Below, piece by piece: positions 63,422 to 64,000 of a stretch of 64,000 bases of DNA. The stretch covers positions 744,001-808,000 of the forward strand of contig NZ_JAGSPC010000001.1 in assembly GCF_019204045.1 (NCBI RefSeq). The letters run 5' to 3'. Each line of letters begins with the position of its first letter. The first letter of the stretch is position 1. The notes below the pieces were generated by a model, which saw only the letters and a program-made list of their open reading frames with translations, did no database searches and was not told the DNA's origin. Made by a program: the position numbers and the translations under genes. Source of the DNA: Erythrobacter crassostreae (GTDB lineage Bacteria > Pseudomonadota > Alphaproteobacteria > Sphingomonadales > Sphingomonadaceae).

Positions 63422-64000
63422 TTACGCGTGGCTGAAAATGTCGTGCTCGGCCCATCCCGCCATATCGAGGCGGGCGCGGGTCGGCAGGAAATCGAAACAT
63501 GCCTGCGCCATCTCCATCCGGCCTTCGCGTTCGAGGCGGATGATGAGCTCGTCACGCATGCGGTGAAGGAAACGCACATCGGAGGCCGCATAGTCGCGCT
63601 GCGCCTCGCTGAGCACGGGGCCGCCCCAGTCAGAACTTTGCTGTTGCTTGGAAATACTCTCGCCCAGCAATTCATCGACCAAGTTCTTTAGCCCGTGGCG
63701 GTCAGTGTACGTGCGCACCAGTTTGCTGGCGATCTTGGTGCAAAATACCGGCCCCGCTTCGACGCCCAGATAATACTCGATCGCAGCCAGATCGAACCGG
63801 CCAAAGTGATAGAGTTTTGTCCGCTTCTGATCGGCCAGAATGCGCGACAAATTGGGCGCTTCGTAATCGCTGCCGGGTGAAAAGCGCACAAGGTGCTCGT
63901 CGCCCGATCCGTCGCTGATCTGGACAACGCACAGACGGTCACGGTGCGTGATCAGCCCCATCGTCTCTGTATCAACGGCAAGGTCCGATGTGCCTTCGAG
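63422..64000 (-). CDS. Ribonuclease D-like 3'-5' exonuclease, partial (5' end outside window)
   Basis: The frame stays open to the right edge. Reading inward, DLAVDTETMGL supplies the DEDD exonuclease motif I (DTET), then FGRFDLAAIEYYLG (motif II, Asp) and YAASDVRFLHRMRDEL (motif III, YxxxD). No HRDC domain is visible, which fits the short alphaproteobacterial ribonuclease D-like proteins of about 200 residues. It precedes lptC by 24 bases on the same strand, the usual alphaproteobacterial order. Confidence 0.92.
   Translation of the reverse strand, partial: LEGTSDLAVDTETMGLITHRDRLCVVQISDGSGDEHLVRFSPGSDYEAPNLSRILADQKRTKLYHFGRFDLAAIEYYLGVEAGPVFCTKIASKLVRTYTDRHGLKNLVDELLGESISKQQQSSDWGGPVLSEAQRDYAASDVRFLHRMRDELIIRLEREGRMEMAQACFDFLPTRARLDMAGWAEHDIFSHA

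Noticed and set aside
1-64000. CRISPR arrays, insertion sequences, prophage or integrative elements
   Set aside because: No regularly spaced repeats, transposase or integrase motifs, or att-like duplications of the tRNA-Leu end were seen.

Overview
This window reads as chromosomal DNA of an alphaproteobacterium, most likely order Sphingomonadales and probably family Erythrobacteraceae. That placement is an inference from gene content and protein style: an NAD-glutamate dehydrogenase of about 1570 residues, a CYP153-like P450, PilZ proteins, an HTH-DUF4019 protein, the order DUF3576-leuS-lptE-holA, and a ribonuclease D-lptC-lptA cluster. Base composition is GC-rich and fairly even. I see no transposase, integrase, phage module, CRISPR array or rRNA. 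There is one tRNA.

Layout. 1-3.3 kb: 3' part of dxs, a small secreted/membrane protein, a crotonase-fold enzyme and an alpha/beta hydrolase. 3.3-9 kb (minus): a likely operon of a POT peptide transporter, two overlapping amidohydrolase-like proteins (one without its metal ligands), a periplasmic FKBP and a NnrU-like membrane protein. 9-13 kb: GntR/YtrA-type regulator, IHF beta, CPA2 antiporter, tRNA-Leu(UAA), PilZ protein, MsrB lipoprotein. 13-20.6 kb: CYP153-like P450, ABC exporter pair, queG, CaiB-type CoA transferase, ferredoxin reductase. 20.6-30.7 kb: NAD-GDH, LLM oxidoreductase with TPR protein, alpha/beta hydrolase, PhoD-type phosphatase and two small unknowns. 30.7-32.7 kb (minus): a tightly overlapping operon of four membrane proteins, two of them tandem paralogues, ending with a small XRE regulator. 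32.7-35.8 kb: a shared control region, then a threonine-codon leader peptide with attenuator-like RNA structure ahead of thrS, then a TauE-like permease. 36-43.8 kb: agmatine deiminase, M28 peptidase, glnE, bcp-type peroxiredoxin, DUF455 protein, M23 peptidase. 44-49.5 kb: acyl-CoA ligase with P450, and yqiJ-flotillin. 49.5-56 kb: galU, murA, RHH protein, a repeat cluster, membrane-anchored LuxR-HTH/DUF4019 protein, DUF2805 protein, PilZ protein, phaB and a secreted unknown. 56-64 kb: DUF3576 lipoprotein, leuS, lptE, holA, sugar transferase, then lptA, lptC and ribonuclease D on the minus strand.

The most striking observation is upstream of thrS. A 32-codon ORF with a Shine-Dalgarno holds seven consecutive threonine codons, followed by mutually exclusive hairpins in the logic of classical leader-peptide attenuation. 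No uridine tract follows the last hairpin, so the exact mechanism is open. Second in interest are the paralogous membrane-protein/XRE operon that shares this control region, and the coupled active plus metal-ligand-less amidohydrolase pair.
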